Below are positions 15,305 to 24,271 of a stretch of DNA of 25,546 bases, one piece after another. The stretch lies in assembly GCA_002441865.1 (NCBI GenBank), contig DJNY01000058.1:3982-29527 (forward strand). Direction: 5' to 3'. The notes beneath the pieces were generated by a model. It was not told the DNA's origin, did not search any database, and saw only the letters and a list, made by a program, of their open reading frames with translations. Positions within the stretch are counted from its first letter, which is position 1. The number at the start of each line of letters is the position of its first letter. The stretch comes from Lachnospiraceae bacterium UBA6452 (GTDB lineage: Bacteria > Bacillota > Clostridia > Lachnospirales > Lachnospiraceae). A program made the translations under genes and the position numbers.

Positions 15305-16060
15305 ATGAATTTATTGGAACTGAAGCATTTAAAAAAATCCTTCGATGAGCTGGAGGTCATCAAGGACTTCTCTCTTTCTGTAAAGGAAGGAGAGGTTGTT
15401 TCCATTATCGGTCCTTCCGGCAGTGGAAAATCAACGATCCTGCGCTGCCTGACGATGCTGGAGCAGATGGATGACGGTGAGCTTTCCTATCTGGGAGAGT
15501 ATGCGGCAAAAAGCGAAAACGGCAGAAGCGTTTATGCTTCCAGGGAAAAGCTGAAACAGATCCATCATTATTTCGGGCTGGTATTCCAGAATTTTAATCT
15601 GTTTCCGCATTTCAGTGTTTTGAAAAATATCATGGATGCACCTGTCAGTGTAGATAAAGTGCCAAAGGAAGAGGCAAGACAGCGTGCACGGAAGCTGATG
15701 GAGCAGCTGGGACTTTCCGAGAAGGAAAATGCCTATCCGTACCAGCTTTCCGGCGGACAGCAGCAGCGTGTATCGATCGCAAGAGCACTGGCACTGCAGC
15801 CAAAGATCCTGTTTTTCGATGAGCCGACAAGTGCGCTGGATCCGGAGCTTACAGGAGAAGTTTTAAAGGTCATCAAGGAACTGGCAAAAGAAAAGATGAC
15901 AATGATCATCGTAACACACGAAATGCAGTTTGCCAGAGAGCTTTCCGACCGTATCATCTTTATGGAAAACGGCGTCTGCGTGCAGGAAGGAACACCGGAA
16001 GAGATCTTCCATTCCGAAAATGAAAGAGTCCGGGACTTCATCGGCAAATTTGCGGGATAG
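15305..16060 (+). CDS. Polar amino acid ABC transporter ATP-binding protein
   Basis: 251 residues, the ATPase of the importer formed with the preceding permease. Walker A GPSGSGKS (36-43), Q-loop Gln95, signature LSGGQ (148-152), Walker B ILFFDE (168-173), D-loop SALD and switch His205 are all intact, and it reads as a standard GlnQ/HisP-type subunit. AGGAGA precedes the ATG. No strong terminator follows it before the purF promoter. Confidence 0.92.
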   Translation: MNLLELKHLKKSFDELEVIKDFSLSVKEGEVVSIIGPSGSGKSTILRCLTMLEQMDDGELSYLGEYAAKSENGRSVYASREKLKQIHHYFGLVFQNFNLFPHFSVLKNIMDAPVSVDKVPKEEARQRARKLMEQLGLSEKENAYPYQLSGGQQQRVSIARALALQPKILFFDEPTSALDPELTGEVLKVIKELAKEKMTMIIVTHEMQFARELSDRIIFMENGVCVQEGTPEEIFHSENERVRDFIGKFAG

Positions 16061-16064
16061 CTGA

Positions 16065-16093
16065 TTGCACTTTGCAGCGGAAACGATTATAAT
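16065..16093 (+). promoter_or_regulatory. purF-purB promoter
   Basis: TTGCAC (16065-16070) and TATAAT (16088-16093) with a 17-base spacer, close to consensus. The leader of about 70 bases is too short for, and does not resemble, a purine riboswitch. Confidence 0.75.
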
Positions 16094-16168
16094 ATTTTTT
16101 GTTTATATACAACCAGGGAAGGTAAGAGATACACCAGACAACAATCTTTTAAGAAAGTGGAGAAAACA

Positions 16169-17593
16169 ATGGCAGAAATGGAACACTTAAAGGAAGAATG
16201 CGGCGTATTCGGCATGTATGATTTTGCAGGTGGCGATGTCGCAACAAGTATCTACTACGGATTGTTTGCACTGCAGCACAGAGGACAGGAAAGCTGTGGT
16301 ATTGCTGTCAGTGAGACAAACGGCCCAAAAGGAAAGGTTTCCAGTCATAAGGATATGGGGCTTTTAAATGAAGCGTTTACCCCGGAAGTACTGGAAAAAT
16401 TAAAGGGAGACATCGGTGTCGGACATGTCAGATATTCGACTGCCGGCAGTTCAACCCGTGAAAATGCACAGCCTCTGGTACTGAATTATGTCAAAGGTAC
16501 TCTGGGACTTGCGCACAACGGTAATCTGATCAATACACCGGAGCTGCACAAAGAGCTCGAATATACAGGTGCTATTTTCCAGACAACAATTGATTCGGAG
16601 GTCATAGCCTATCTGATCGCCAGAGAGCGCCTGAATTCCAAAACAGTGGAAGAGGCGGTAGGACGCGCTATGAAGAAACTGAAGGGTGCGTATTCCCTGA
16701 TCGTTATGAGCCCACGTAAGCTGATCGGTGCGCGGGATCCGTTCGGATTCCGTCCGCTTTGTATCGGAAAACGTGATAATGCCTATGTGCTGGCATCTGA
16801 GACCTGCGCCCTCGATACGATCGGCGCAGAGTTTATCCGGGATGTGGAACCCGGCGAAATTGTAACGATCTCACCGGAAAAAGGCATTGAATCCGACAGG
16901 AGCTGCTGCATTTCAACGGAGCAGCATGCAAGATGTGTTTTTGAATACATCTATTTCGCAAGACCGGACAGCATCATTGATGGCTGCAGTGTCTATCACT
17001 CCCGTATTATGGCAGGTAAATATCTGGCAATGGACAGCCCGGTGGAAGCGGACATCGTGACAGGTGTACCGGAATCCGGAAACTGTGCGGCAATGGGATA
17101 TGCCATGCAGTCAGGTATTCCATATAATACTGCTTTCGTAAAGAATTCCTATGTCGGAAGAACCTTTATCAAACCAAAGCAGAAAAACAGGGAAAGCAGT
17201 GTACAGATCAAGCTGAACCCGATCAGAGAGGTTGTCAACGGCAAACGTGTCATCATGATCGATGATTCGATCGTCCGCGGAACAACTTCGGACCGTATTG
17301 TAAAGCTGCTGCGTGATGCAGGCGCAAAAGAGGTACATGTCAGGATTTCCTCACCGCCGTTTTTATGGCCGTGCTATTTCGGAACCGATGTACCGGCGAG
17401 AGACCAGCTCATTGCCTATAACAGATCTGTGGAAGAGATCAGGCAGATCATCGGAGCGGATTCTCTTGCGTATCTGTCTTTGGACAGACTGCCTGAGATG
17501 GTAGGCGGCAGAGAAATCTGTACCGGATGCTTTACCGGGAAATACCCGATGGAACCACCGCAGGATGATATCCGCGGCGAATTTGATGAGTAA
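16169..17593 (+). CDS. purF: Amidophosphoribosyltransferase
   Basis: First step of purine synthesis: PRPP plus glutamine give phosphoribosylamine. The N-terminal glutaminase has its nucleophile at Cys11 (EECGVFG), after a 10-residue propeptide that must be removed. The PRPP-binding loop VIMIDDSIVRGT is at 361-372. Four cysteines at 256, 402, 451 and 454 match those that hold the 4Fe-4S cluster of the B. subtilis type, so the enzyme is probably oxygen-sensitive. A GTG at 16157 is in frame, but it forms part of the likely ribosome site GTGGAG, so ATG 16169 is chosen (474 residues). purB follows after 17 bases. Confidence 0.95.
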   Translation: MAEMEHLKEECGVFGMYDFAGGDVATSIYYGLFALQHRGQESCGIAVSETNGPKGKVSSHKDMGLLNEAFTPEVLEKLKGDIGVGHVRYSTAGSSTRENAQPLVLNYVKGTLGLAHNGNLINTPELHKELEYTGAIFQTTIDSEVIAYLIARERLNSKTVEEAVGRAMKKLKGAYSLIVMSPRKLIGARDPFGFRPLCIGKRDNAYVLASETCALDTIGAEFIRDVEPGEIVTISPEKGIESDRSCCISTEQHARCVFEYIYFARPDSIIDGCSVYHSRIMAGKYLAMDSPVEADIVTGVPESGNCAAMGYAMQSGIPYNTAFVKNSYVGRTFIKPKQKNRESSVQIKLNPIREVVNGKRVIMIDDSIVRGTTSDRIVKLLRDAGAKEVHVRISSPPFLWPCYFGTDVPARDQLIAYNRSVEEIRQIIGADSLAYLSLDRLPEMVGGREICTGCFTGKYPMEPPQDDIRGEFDE

Positions 17594-17610
17594 AGGATGA
17601 GGAGAAAGAA

Positions 17611-19062
17611 ATGAGTAATGACAGATATGTAAGCCCACTTTCAGAGCGTTATGCCAGCAAGGAGATGCAGTACATTTTTTCGCCTGATAAGAAATTCAGA
17701 ACATGGAGAAGACTCTGGGTCGCACTTGCAGAGACAGAAATGGAACTGGGATTATCCCAGGACGGCAAACCGGTCATCACACAGGATCAGATCGATGAGA
17801 TGAAAGCGCATCTGGATGATATCAATTATGATGTGGCAAAGGAACGCGAAAAACAGGTCAGACATGATGTAATGAGCCATGTATACGCATACGGACAGCA
17901 GTGCCCGAAGGCAGCAGGCATCATCCATCTTGGTGCAACCTCCTGCTACGTCGGAGACAATACCGACATCATTGTCATGGCAGAGGCGCTGCAGCTTGTC
18001 AAGAAAAAACTGGTCAATGTGATCGATGAGCTTGCAAAATTTGCGGACAAATATAAAGAACTTCCGACACTGGCATTTACCCATTTCCAGCCTGCACAGC
18101 CTACGACGGTCGGCAAACGTGCCACACTCTGGGCGCAGGAATTTGTCATGGATCTTTCCGATCTGGATTATGTGGCTTCCACCTTAAAGCTGCTCGGTTC
18201 AAAAGGAACCACAGGTACACAGGCATCCTTCCAGGAGCTGTTTAACGGAGATCAGGAAACGATCGATAAGATCGATCCGATGATCGCAGCCAAAATGGGC
18301 TTTAAGGAATGTTATCCGGTATCAGGACAGACCTATTCCCGCAAGGTAGATACAAGAGTCTGCAACGTGCTGGCAGGTATCGCAGCATCTGCACATAAAA
18401 TGAGCAATGATATCCGCCTGCTGCAGCATTTAAAAGAAGTGGAAGAGCCGTTTGAAAAGAACCAGATCGGTTCCTCTGCAATGGCATATAAGAGAAACCC
18501 GATGAGAAGTGAGCGTATTGCATCCTTATCCCGTTATGTGATGATCGATGCTTTAAATCCGGCGATCACTTCCGCAACACAGTGGTTTGAGCGTACACTG
18601 GATGATTCCGCAAATAAGCGTCTTTCCATTCCGGAAGCATTCCTGGCGATCGACGGTATTCTGGATCTTTGCCTGAACGTGGTAGACGGTCTGGTTGTTT
18701 ACGACAAAGTTATCACAAAGCATCTGATGGCAGAGCTTCCGTTCATGGCAACAGAAAATATCATGATGGATGCAGTCAAGATGGGTGGCAACAGACAGGA
18801 GTTGCACGAAAAGATCCGTCAGCTTTCCATGGAAGCAGGCAGGAATGTAAAGCAGGAAGGCAAGGACAACAATCTGCTGGAACTGATCGCAGCGGATGAC
18901 AGCTTCCCTATGACACTGGAAGATCTGCAGAGCAGCATGGAGCCTGCAAGATATGTGGGCAGAGCACCGATCCAGGTAGCCAAGTTTATCGAGCAGGTAC
19001 TGAAGCCGGTACTGAAAGAAAATGAAGCTTTGCTTGGCGTAAAAGCAGAGATCAACGTATAA
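17611..19062 (+). CDS. purB: Adenylosuccinate lyase
   Basis: It splits SAICAR and adenylosuccinate, releasing fumarate, and so acts twice in the route to AMP. The 483 residues contain the fumarase-superfamily signature GSSAMAYKRNP at 287-297, with the catalytic Ser in the flexible loop (288/289), and THFQPAQPTTVGKR near 155-168. The length and the AYKRNP variant fit the longer purB branch seen in Clostridia and eukaryotes. AGGAG lies before the ATG. It shares the purF promoter and ends at a strong terminator, while its substrate-producing partner purA is in the same window at 22393. Confidence 0.95.
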   Translation: MSNDRYVSPLSERYASKEMQYIFSPDKKFRTWRRLWVALAETEMELGLSQDGKPVITQDQIDEMKAHLDDINYDVAKEREKQVRHDVMSHVYAYGQQCPKAAGIIHLGATSCYVGDNTDIIVMAEALQLVKKKLVNVIDELAKFADKYKELPTLAFTHFQPAQPTTVGKRATLWAQEFVMDLSDLDYVASTLKLLGSKGTTGTQASFQELFNGDQETIDKIDPMIAAKMGFKECYPVSGQTYSRKVDTRVCNVLAGIAASAHKMSNDIRLLQHLKEVEEPFEKNQIGSSAMAYKRNPMRSERIASLSRYVMIDALNPAITSATQWFERTLDDSANKRLSIPEAFLAIDGILDLCLNVVDGLVVYDKVITKHLMAELPFMATENIMMDAVKMGGNRQELHEKIRQLSMEAGRNVKQEGKDNNLLELIAADDSFPMTLEDLQSSMEPARYVGRAPIQVAKFIEQVLKPVLKENEALLGVKAEINV

Positions 19063-19081
19063 AGTACGAAAGACAAAAAGA

Positions 19082-19120
19082 AAGCGGTTTCCTGAGGGGT
19101 GGAAACCGCTTCCTTTTTTC
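19082..19120 (+). terminator. purF-purB terminator
   Basis: AAGCGGTTTCC (19082-19092), loop of 8, GGAAACCGCTT (19101-19111), then a T run: a perfect 11-pair stem. Confidence 0.9.
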
Positions 19121-19325
19121 TTATGAGGGATTCATGAAAAAATATAAAGAGTTGAAACACTTATCAAAGATGAGAGGGTTGAGGGGTTTTCTTCATCTCT
19201 GATGCTGTTAGTATATTTGGAAAGTGTGTTCAATTTGTGTTTTAATTTTTAAAAAAATATGAACTATATTAAGAAAATAGAAAACTGCCTGAAATGCTGG
19301 CAAAAGATATATGGAGAGAAAGCTT

Positions 19326-20213
19326 ATGACGACAAATCTGGAATATTATAAGGTGTTTTATTATGTGGCGGGCTGTCAGAGCATGACACTTGCAGCGGAA
19401 AAGCTGATGATCTCACAGCCTGCGGTCAGCCAGTCGATGCGACAGCTTGAAAAAGCACTGGATACAAAGCTGATCGTCAGATGTGCCAGAGGGATCCGTC
19501 TGACTCCGGAAGGAGAGATCCTGTTTTCTTATATCAAACAGGGATATGAAGAAATGCAGCAGGGGGAACAGGTGCTTTCCAAGCTGAAAAATCTGGAATC
19601 GGGAGAAATACGGATCGGTGCATCCGATATGACACTGCAGTTTTACCTGCTTCCGTATCTGGATCTGTTTCATCAGAAATATCCGGCGATCAAGGTACAT
19701 GTCACGAACGGACCGACACCTGAAACACTGACTTATCTGAAAGAAGGAAAAATTGATTTCGGTGTTGTAACGGAGCCTTTTGCGGAAGATGATACAATGG
19801 ATATCCAGGTTGTACGTGAGGTGGAGGATATCTTTGTGGCAGCCCACCGCTATACCCAGTTGAAAAATCACATGGTCGATCTGCATGAGCTGCCTGCTTA
19901 TCCGGTTATTTTTCTGGAAAAAAATACAAGTACAAGAAAATATGTCGATCAGGTACTGGAAAAACACGGCGTTTCCTTAAATCCCGAATTTGAGCTTGCA
20001 ACTTCTGATATGATCGTGCAGTTTGCTTTGAGAAATCTGGGGATTGGATGTGTGATGCGTGATTTTGCGCAGCCTTATCTGGAAGAAGGCAGATTGTTTG
20101 CACTTCGTTTCCACCAGATGCTGCCAAAGCGGCATATGTGTGTTGTGACAAACAAACAGCTGCCAAAAAGTATGGCAGCCGTCCGTCTGTTAGAATTATT
20201 AAGATCTGAATAA
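19326..20213 (+). CDS. LysR family transcription regulator
   Basis: 295 residues. The N-terminal winged helix (NLEYYKVFYYVAGCQSMTLA, ISQPAVSQSMRQLEKALD, LIVRCARGIRLTPEGE) is followed by the two-lobed ligand domain from about 88 (GEIRIGASDMTLQFYLLPYL). An ATG at 19311 is in frame, but GGAGAG at 19313-19318 is correctly placed for the ATG at 19326, and LysR proteins normally begin just before this helix. The effector is unknown. The 205-base AT-rich gap before it (19121-19325) likely holds its promoter, but I could not fix one. The gene converges on the next with an 8-base gap and no terminator. Confidence 0.88.
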   Translation: MTTNLEYYKVFYYVAGCQSMTLAAEKLMISQPAVSQSMRQLEKALDTKLIVRCARGIRLTPEGEILFSYIKQGYEEMQQGEQVLSKLKNLESGEIRIGASDMTLQFYLLPYLDLFHQKYPAIKVHVTNGPTPETLTYLKEGKIDFGVVTEPFAEDDTMDIQVVREVEDIFVAAHRYTQLKNHMVDLHELPAYPVIFLEKNTSTRKYVDQVLEKHGVSLNPEFELATSDMIVQFALRNLGIGCVMRDFAQPYLEEGRLFALRFHQMLPKRHMCVVTNKQLPKSMAAVRLLELLRSE

Positions 20214-20221
20214 GCCGTAGC

Positions 20222-20590
20222 TTACTGTGGACCGATGTATTCGGAATCACCAAATCCAAGGATCATGTAAAAGATCGGTTTCAGGAAAAGAAGACCAAAG
20301 CCGAAAGCCGTTCCCTGTCCGTAAGCCTTTGCCATCTTGAAAGAAAGCATGATATCAAAGATGAAGCCAACACAAGGAACAAAGGTCAGTAAGAATAACC
20401 AGCCTGTGCCCCAGCCGATGTCATACACGCAGTACAGGTTGTAAAATGGGATCAGGCTTGCCCAGCCCGGTCTGCCGGCCTTCTCAAACATTTTCCACAT
20501 ACCGATCACGCATACAACGTAAAATACCAGTATGAAGAGGTAGTAGGTAATGCCAATGCCTGCTCCTACAGCAGAATAGTAATTGTCCAT
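20222..20590 (-). CDS. Small DUF5684-like membrane protein
   Basis: 122 residues starting at MDNYYSAVGAG. An upstream in-frame ATG at 20635 is rejected because AGGGAGGA sits right before the start at 20590. Three hydrophobic segments lie at about 10-31, 60-85 and 96-113. The phrase MFEKAGRPGWASLIPFYNLY (33-52) between the first two is typical of the DUF5684 family, which is common in Clostridia and often carries or neighbours signal peptidase functions. The function here is unknown. The gene is alone, facing the LysR gene. Confidence 0.8.
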   Translation of the reverse strand: MDNYYSAVGAGIGITYYLFILVFYVVCVIGMWKMFEKAGRPGWASLIPFYNLYCVYDIGWGTGWLFLLTFVPCVGFIFDIMLSFKMAKAYGQGTAFGFGLLFLKPIFYMILGFGDSEYIGPQ

Positions 20591-20788
20591 GTTAAAATCC
20601 TCCCTTATAAGAATAATTCCTTTGTAGTCTATCATATGAGAGGAATCATGTCGACGTTATCGGTCAAATTAATTCTTAATTCTTTATAAATATTTTATAT
20701 TTCTTTCATTTCCTGTTTATAAATGAGGCAGATCATGTCATATTGTCTCATGTTTCAATGTAAAATCTGCCACATGGAACATTCCGGG

Positions 20789-22096
20789 TCAGCCGCGGAA
20801 CATCTGCGCCGCAAGTGCACATAAGGCTTCCTGGTCAGCGCATGCCATAAGTTCTCTGGCGGAATGCATGGAAAGAATCGGAACCCCTGCATCAACACAC
20901 GGGATTGCCAGCCTGGCGGAGGTAATGCTGCCGAGTGTGGAGCCGCCTCGCTGATCGGAGCGGTTCACAAATTTCTTATATGGAATGTTGTGCTGTCTGC
21001 AGATGCCCTCGATCATACTGACATAGGAAGAATCCGTTGCATAAGACTGTCTGGCGGATAATTTCAGTGCAATACCGTCGCCGAGACAGATCTGGTTGGT
21101 CGGATCATTTTTATCAGGATAGTTCGGATGTAAGCCATGGGCAACGTCCAGAGAAAGACAGAGCCCCTCTGCGATCGTGCAGGAAAGCATTTCCTCCGAA
21201 AAACCGAGTGCAGCAAAGATGCGCTTTAACAGATCCATTGTCATAACAGAGCCTGCGCCCTGCTTGGTAGCACTGCCGATCTCCTCATTGTGATAAAAGG
21301 CGGAAATGCAAATATGATCTTCTTTGGTATCAGCATGCAGAAGGGCGGATAAAGCAGCCTGTACGCTGGAATAATTATCAATGCGCGGGCAGGAAAAAAA
21401 TTCGCCGCTCAGCCCGACTTCTGCACCGGGATCCGCATTGTATAAAAACAGCTCATAGTCCAGAATGTCCTCTGCCCTGCAGCCTGTGAGCAGCTCCAGA
21501 TAGTGCATGAAGTAATCGGATTTTTCGTCTTCTCCAAGACGCGTCACAAGCGGCAGAAGCTGGAGCTGCGGATTAAGCTGCATGCCCTTGTTGATCTCCG
21601 GATTCATATGGATGGCAAGTCCCGGAATGACCGCAACCGGTTTTTTGGAATCGATCAGATGCGTGACCGGATGGAAGGCGTCTTTTCCTTTGGTACAGAC
21701 CTTGCCTGCAATGCCAAGCGGTCTGTCCAGCCAGCTTGTGTATACAGCACCGCCATACGGCTCGATATTGAGTTTGCCATAGCTTCCCTGTGTCAGCTCA
21801 GGCTGTGGCTTTACAAGGAAGGAAGGCCAGTCGGTGTGTGCGGTGATCATACGCAGCTTTGGCAGCTTTTTGCCTGCAGAGACCTTCTTGCCGACCGTAA
21901 AGGCAATGCAGGTTGCATCGTAAAGATCAATATAATATTTCCCACCGGGGGTAAGGGAAAGCGGCTCATTTTTGGAAAGCGCAAGAAAGCCGGCTTTCTT
22001 GAGTGTGTCCTCGCAGTATTTACAGCAGTGGAACGGGGAATGGGCACTCTGGGAAAGTGCAGAGAGTGCATCTATAGCGGTTTGTGTTGTTTGCAT
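20789..22096 (-). CDS. M18 family aminopeptidase
   Basis: 435 residues; a zinc peptidase that removes N-terminal, often acidic, residues from peptides, probably as a cytoplasmic dodecamer. Expected metal and catalytic residues are all present: His87 in TAHTDWP, Asp240 in RIDNYSS, Glu271-Glu272 in NEEIGS, Asp318 in DVAHG and His411 in SMHSARE. WLDRPLGIAG (122-131) is the usual post-metal motif. AAAGGAG lies before ATG 22096. It is divergent from purA with its own promoter. A role in peptide use is inferred from the family. Confidence 0.92.
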   Translation of the reverse strand: MQTTQTAIDALSALSQSAHSPFHCCKYCEDTLKKAGFLALSKNEPLSLTPGGKYYIDLYDATCIAFTVGKKVSAGKKLPKLRMITAHTDWPSFLVKPQPELTQGSYGKLNIEPYGGAVYTSWLDRPLGIAGKVCTKGKDAFHPVTHLIDSKKPVAVIPGLAIHMNPEINKGMQLNPQLQLLPLVTRLGEDEKSDYFMHYLELLTGCRAEDILDYELFLYNADPGAEVGLSGEFFSCPRIDNYSSVQAALSALLHADTKEDHICISAFYHNEEIGSATKQGAGSVMTMDLLKRIFAALGFSEEMLSCTIAEGLCLSLDVAHGLHPNYPDKNDPTNQICLGDGIALKLSARQSYATDSSYVSMIEGICRQHNIPYKKFVNRSDQRGGSTLGSITSARLAIPCVDAGVPILSMHSARELMACADQEALCALAAQMFRG

Positions 22097-22125
22097 GATA
22101 ATACTCCTTTGTTATATGATGATTC

Positions 22126-22154
22126 ATTATAGTAGAATTTATCCGTGATTTCAA
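22126..22154 (-). promoter_or_regulatory. M18 aminopeptidase promoter
   Basis: On the minus strand TTGAAA (22149-22154) and TATAAT (22126-22131) are 17 bases apart, about 30 bases before the start codon. Confidence 0.75.
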
Positions 22155-22294
22155 TGTGGGATAGGGACAGCCTGTGAAAACTGTGGAATCGATCTGCTGT
22201 ATGGAAAATGTAAGATATGTGATGATAGCAGAAAATTGCTTTACATAAAACTGACAAATAAGTATACGTTATGGAAAATATAAAAAATATTGAT

Positions 22295-22323
22295 TTTACT
22301 TATGAATAAATATGGTATATACT
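22295..22323 (+). promoter_or_regulatory. Probable purA promoter
   Basis: TTTACT (22295-22300) and TATACT (22318-22323), spacer 17. The leader contains a small hairpin CTGCC-tgcg-GGCAG (22344-22357) before the AAGGAG site. The rest of the 296-base gap from the aminopeptidase gene holds that gene's promoter and otherwise nothing I recognise; no riboswitch was seen. Confidence 0.6.
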
Positions 22324-22392
22324 ATATCTGTATCAAAAAGGGACTGCCTGCGGGCAGCTTTAGAATTTCTGCTAAAAAGGAGAATGTGAACT

Positions 22393-23697
22393 ATGGTAAA
22401 AGCAGTTGTAGGCGCTAACTGGGGCGACGAAGGAAAAGGTAAGATTACAGATATGCTGGCAAAAGAGGCAGATATCATCATCCGTTTTCAGGGTGGAGCC
22501 AATGCCGGACATACGATCGTAAATGATTACGGAAAGTTTGCACTTCATACATTACCGTCAGGTGTGTTCTACGGACATACAACAAGTATTATCGGTAACG
22601 GTGTTGCACTGAACATTCCTGTTTTATTCAATGAAATGAAATCTATTACAGACCGTAATGTGCCAAAGCCGAAGCTTCTGGTTTCTGACAGATGTCAGAT
22701 GGTGATGCCATATCACATTTTATTTGATCAATATGAAGAGGAACGTCTTGGCGGTAAGTCATTCGGTTCCACAAAGTCAGGTATCGCACCTTTCTATTCC
22801 GATAAGTATGCAAAGATCGGTTTCCAGGTAAGCGAGCTGTTTGAAGATGAGGACGAGCTGAGAGAAAAGGTTGTCCGTGTATGTGAGACAAAGAATGTTT
22901 TACTGGAGCATTTATATCATAAACCGCTTTTAAATCCGGATGAGCTGATGCAGACACTGAAAGAGTATAAGGAAATGGTAGAGCCTTATGTATGCAACGT
23001 TTCCTTATATCTTGATAAGGCGATCAAGGAAGGCAAGAATATCCTGTTAGAGGGTCAGCTTGGTACCTTAAAAGATCCGGATCACGGAATTTACCCAATG
23101 GTAACTTCTTCTTCCACACTGGCAGCTTACGGTGCAGTCGGTGCAGGTATCCCACCATACGAGATCAAGCAGATCATCACAGTCTGCAAGGCATATTCTT
23201 CCGCAGTCGGCGGTGGCGCATTTGTATCCGAGATCTTCGGAGACGAAGCAGATGAGCTGAGACGCCGCGGTGGTGATGGCGGTGAGTTCGGAGCAACGAC
23301 AGGACGTCCGAGAAGAATGGGATGGTTCGACTGTGTTGCTTCCAAGTATGGCTGTCGTCTGCAGGGTACAACAGATGTTGCATTTACTGTTCTGGATGTA
23401 CTTGGTTACCTGGATGAAATTCCGGTATGTGTCGGTTATGAAATCAACGGAGAAGTGACAACAGAATTCCCTGTTACACATGATCTGGAAAAAGCAAAAC
23501 CGGTTCTGAAAGTATTACCGGGCTGGAAAAACCAGATGGCAGACATCAGAGGTATTAAGAAATTTGAAGATCTGCCGGAGAACTGCCGCAAATATGTGGA
23601 ATTTATCGAAGAGCAGATTGGTTACCCGATCACAATGGTAAGTAACGGACCGGGCAGAAATGATATCATCTACAGAGAAAGTCCACTGAAGAAATAA
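22393..23697 (+). CDS. purA: Adenylosuccinate synthase
   Basis: It joins IMP and aspartate using GTP to give adenylosuccinate, which PurB then cleaves to AMP. The 434 residues contain the GTP-binding motif GDEGKGK at 11-17 with the catalytic Asp12, and His40 in GGANAGHT. EGQLGTLKDPDHGIYPMVTSS replaces the usual EGAQG...D.GTYP(F/Y)VTSS stretch and keeps its key residues. TTGRPRRMGWFD and the end of the protein are normal. Codon use is very regular, as in ilvE, suggesting strong expression. Single gene with its own promoter and terminator. Confidence 0.95.
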   Translation: MVKAVVGANWGDEGKGKITDMLAKEADIIIRFQGGANAGHTIVNDYGKFALHTLPSGVFYGHTTSIIGNGVALNIPVLFNEMKSITDRNVPKPKLLVSDRCQMVMPYHILFDQYEEERLGGKSFGSTKSGIAPFYSDKYAKIGFQVSELFEDEDELREKVVRVCETKNVLLEHLYHKPLLNPDELMQTLKEYKEMVEPYVCNVSLYLDKAIKEGKNILLEGQLGTLKDPDHGIYPMVTSSSTLAAYGAVGAGIPPYEIKQIITVCKAYSSAVGGGAFVSEIFGDEADELRRRGGDGGEFGATTGRPRRMGWFDCVASKYGCRLQGTTDVAFTVLDVLGYLDEIPVCVGYEINGEVTTEFPVTHDLEKAKPVLKVLPGWKNQMADIRGIKKFEDLPENCRKYVEFIEEQIGYPITMVSNGPGRNDIIYRESPLKK

Positions 23698-23713
23698 TAG
23701 ATATGAGCGTATA

Positions 23714-23752
23714 AAAATATCAGATCCTGATTTCAGGATCTGGTATTTTTTT
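23714..23752. terminator. Shared terminator between purA and the opposing gene
   Basis: CAGATCCTGA (23721-23730) and TCAGGATCTG (23733-23742) form a 10-pair stem with a two-base gap (the real loop will be larger), flanked by A-rich and T-rich arms so that it works both ways. The stem contains the stop codon of the minus-strand gene ending at 23733. Confidence 0.85.
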
Positions 23753-24041
23753 TGGAAAGCGTCACATGTTCCGCTTCTTCTTTCTGCTTTTGATCTTTAA
23801 TGGCTTTTGTGGCAGGCATATTGTCAAAATCGGCAATAGTATGCTTGTTTGTCAGCTTGCCGTACATCCAGATGTAAAGCCAGAGGATGATCGGAATGAA
23901 GATCGTTGCAAACAGGCTGACCTTGAACATTCTGCCTGCACCGTCAAAATTGAAGATGGCACAGATGAGCGTGATGATATAAAGAAGTACCAGAGCGGCG
24001 ATTCCGATGATCGCCAGAATACGTTGCTTTTTAGAATACAT
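23733..24041 (-). CDS. Small two-helix membrane protein, unknown
   Basis: 102 residues with membrane helices at about 8-28 and 40-60 and a charged cytoplasmic-looking tail (KAIKDQKQKEEAEH). AAAGGAAGGA precedes the ATG. I do not recognise the family. Its last codons overlap the terminator shared with purA. Its promoter region contains a perfect inverted repeat, suggesting local regulation. Confidence 0.75.
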   Translation of the reverse strand: MYSKKQRILAIIGIAALVLLYIITLICAIFNFDGAGRMFKVSLFATIFIPIILWLYIWMYGKLTNKHTIADFDNMPATKAIKDQKQKEEAEHVTLSKKNTRS

Positions 24042-24129
24042 ATGATAGAATCCTTCCTTTCGATACTGGGCAGCATAAAAACAGAATAAAGCCGTAATAT
24101 GGGTTATCCGGATAGTATGCCTATAACAA

Positions 24130-24171
24130 TTAGTATTGTATTATACTAACATAGAAAGCTTCTGTGGTCAA
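24130..24171 (-). promoter_or_regulatory. Promoter and palindromic operator candidate of the small membrane gene
   Basis: On the minus strand TTGACC (24166-24171) and TAGTAT (24143-24148) are 17 bases apart; TATAAT at 24140-24145 is an alternative -10. TTAGTAT-tgtatt-ATACTAA (24130-24149) is a perfect 7-base inverted repeat covering the -10, the right place for a repressor. The gap 24042-24271 contains this and the next gene's promoter. Confidence 0.6.
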
Positions 24172-24217
24172 AAAACAAAACGCGTGTGGTAAAATAAACA
24201 AATAGCATCAGGGGCTG

Positions 24218-24246
24218 TTGTTTAATGCACGCTGCAATGCTATACT
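24218..24246 (+). promoter_or_regulatory. Probable promoter of the pseudokinase gene
   Basis: TTGTTT (24218-24223) and TATACT (24241-24246), spacer 17, with TGC before the -10 giving an extended -10. AAAGGAG follows before ATG 24272. Confidence 0.65.
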
Positions 24247-24271
24247 AAGGAATGCAAAGGAGTTTTGGGGT

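Noticed and set aside
16094..16168. Purine riboswitch before purF
   Set aside because: The leader is only about 70 bases and lacks the three-helix core and its conserved loops.
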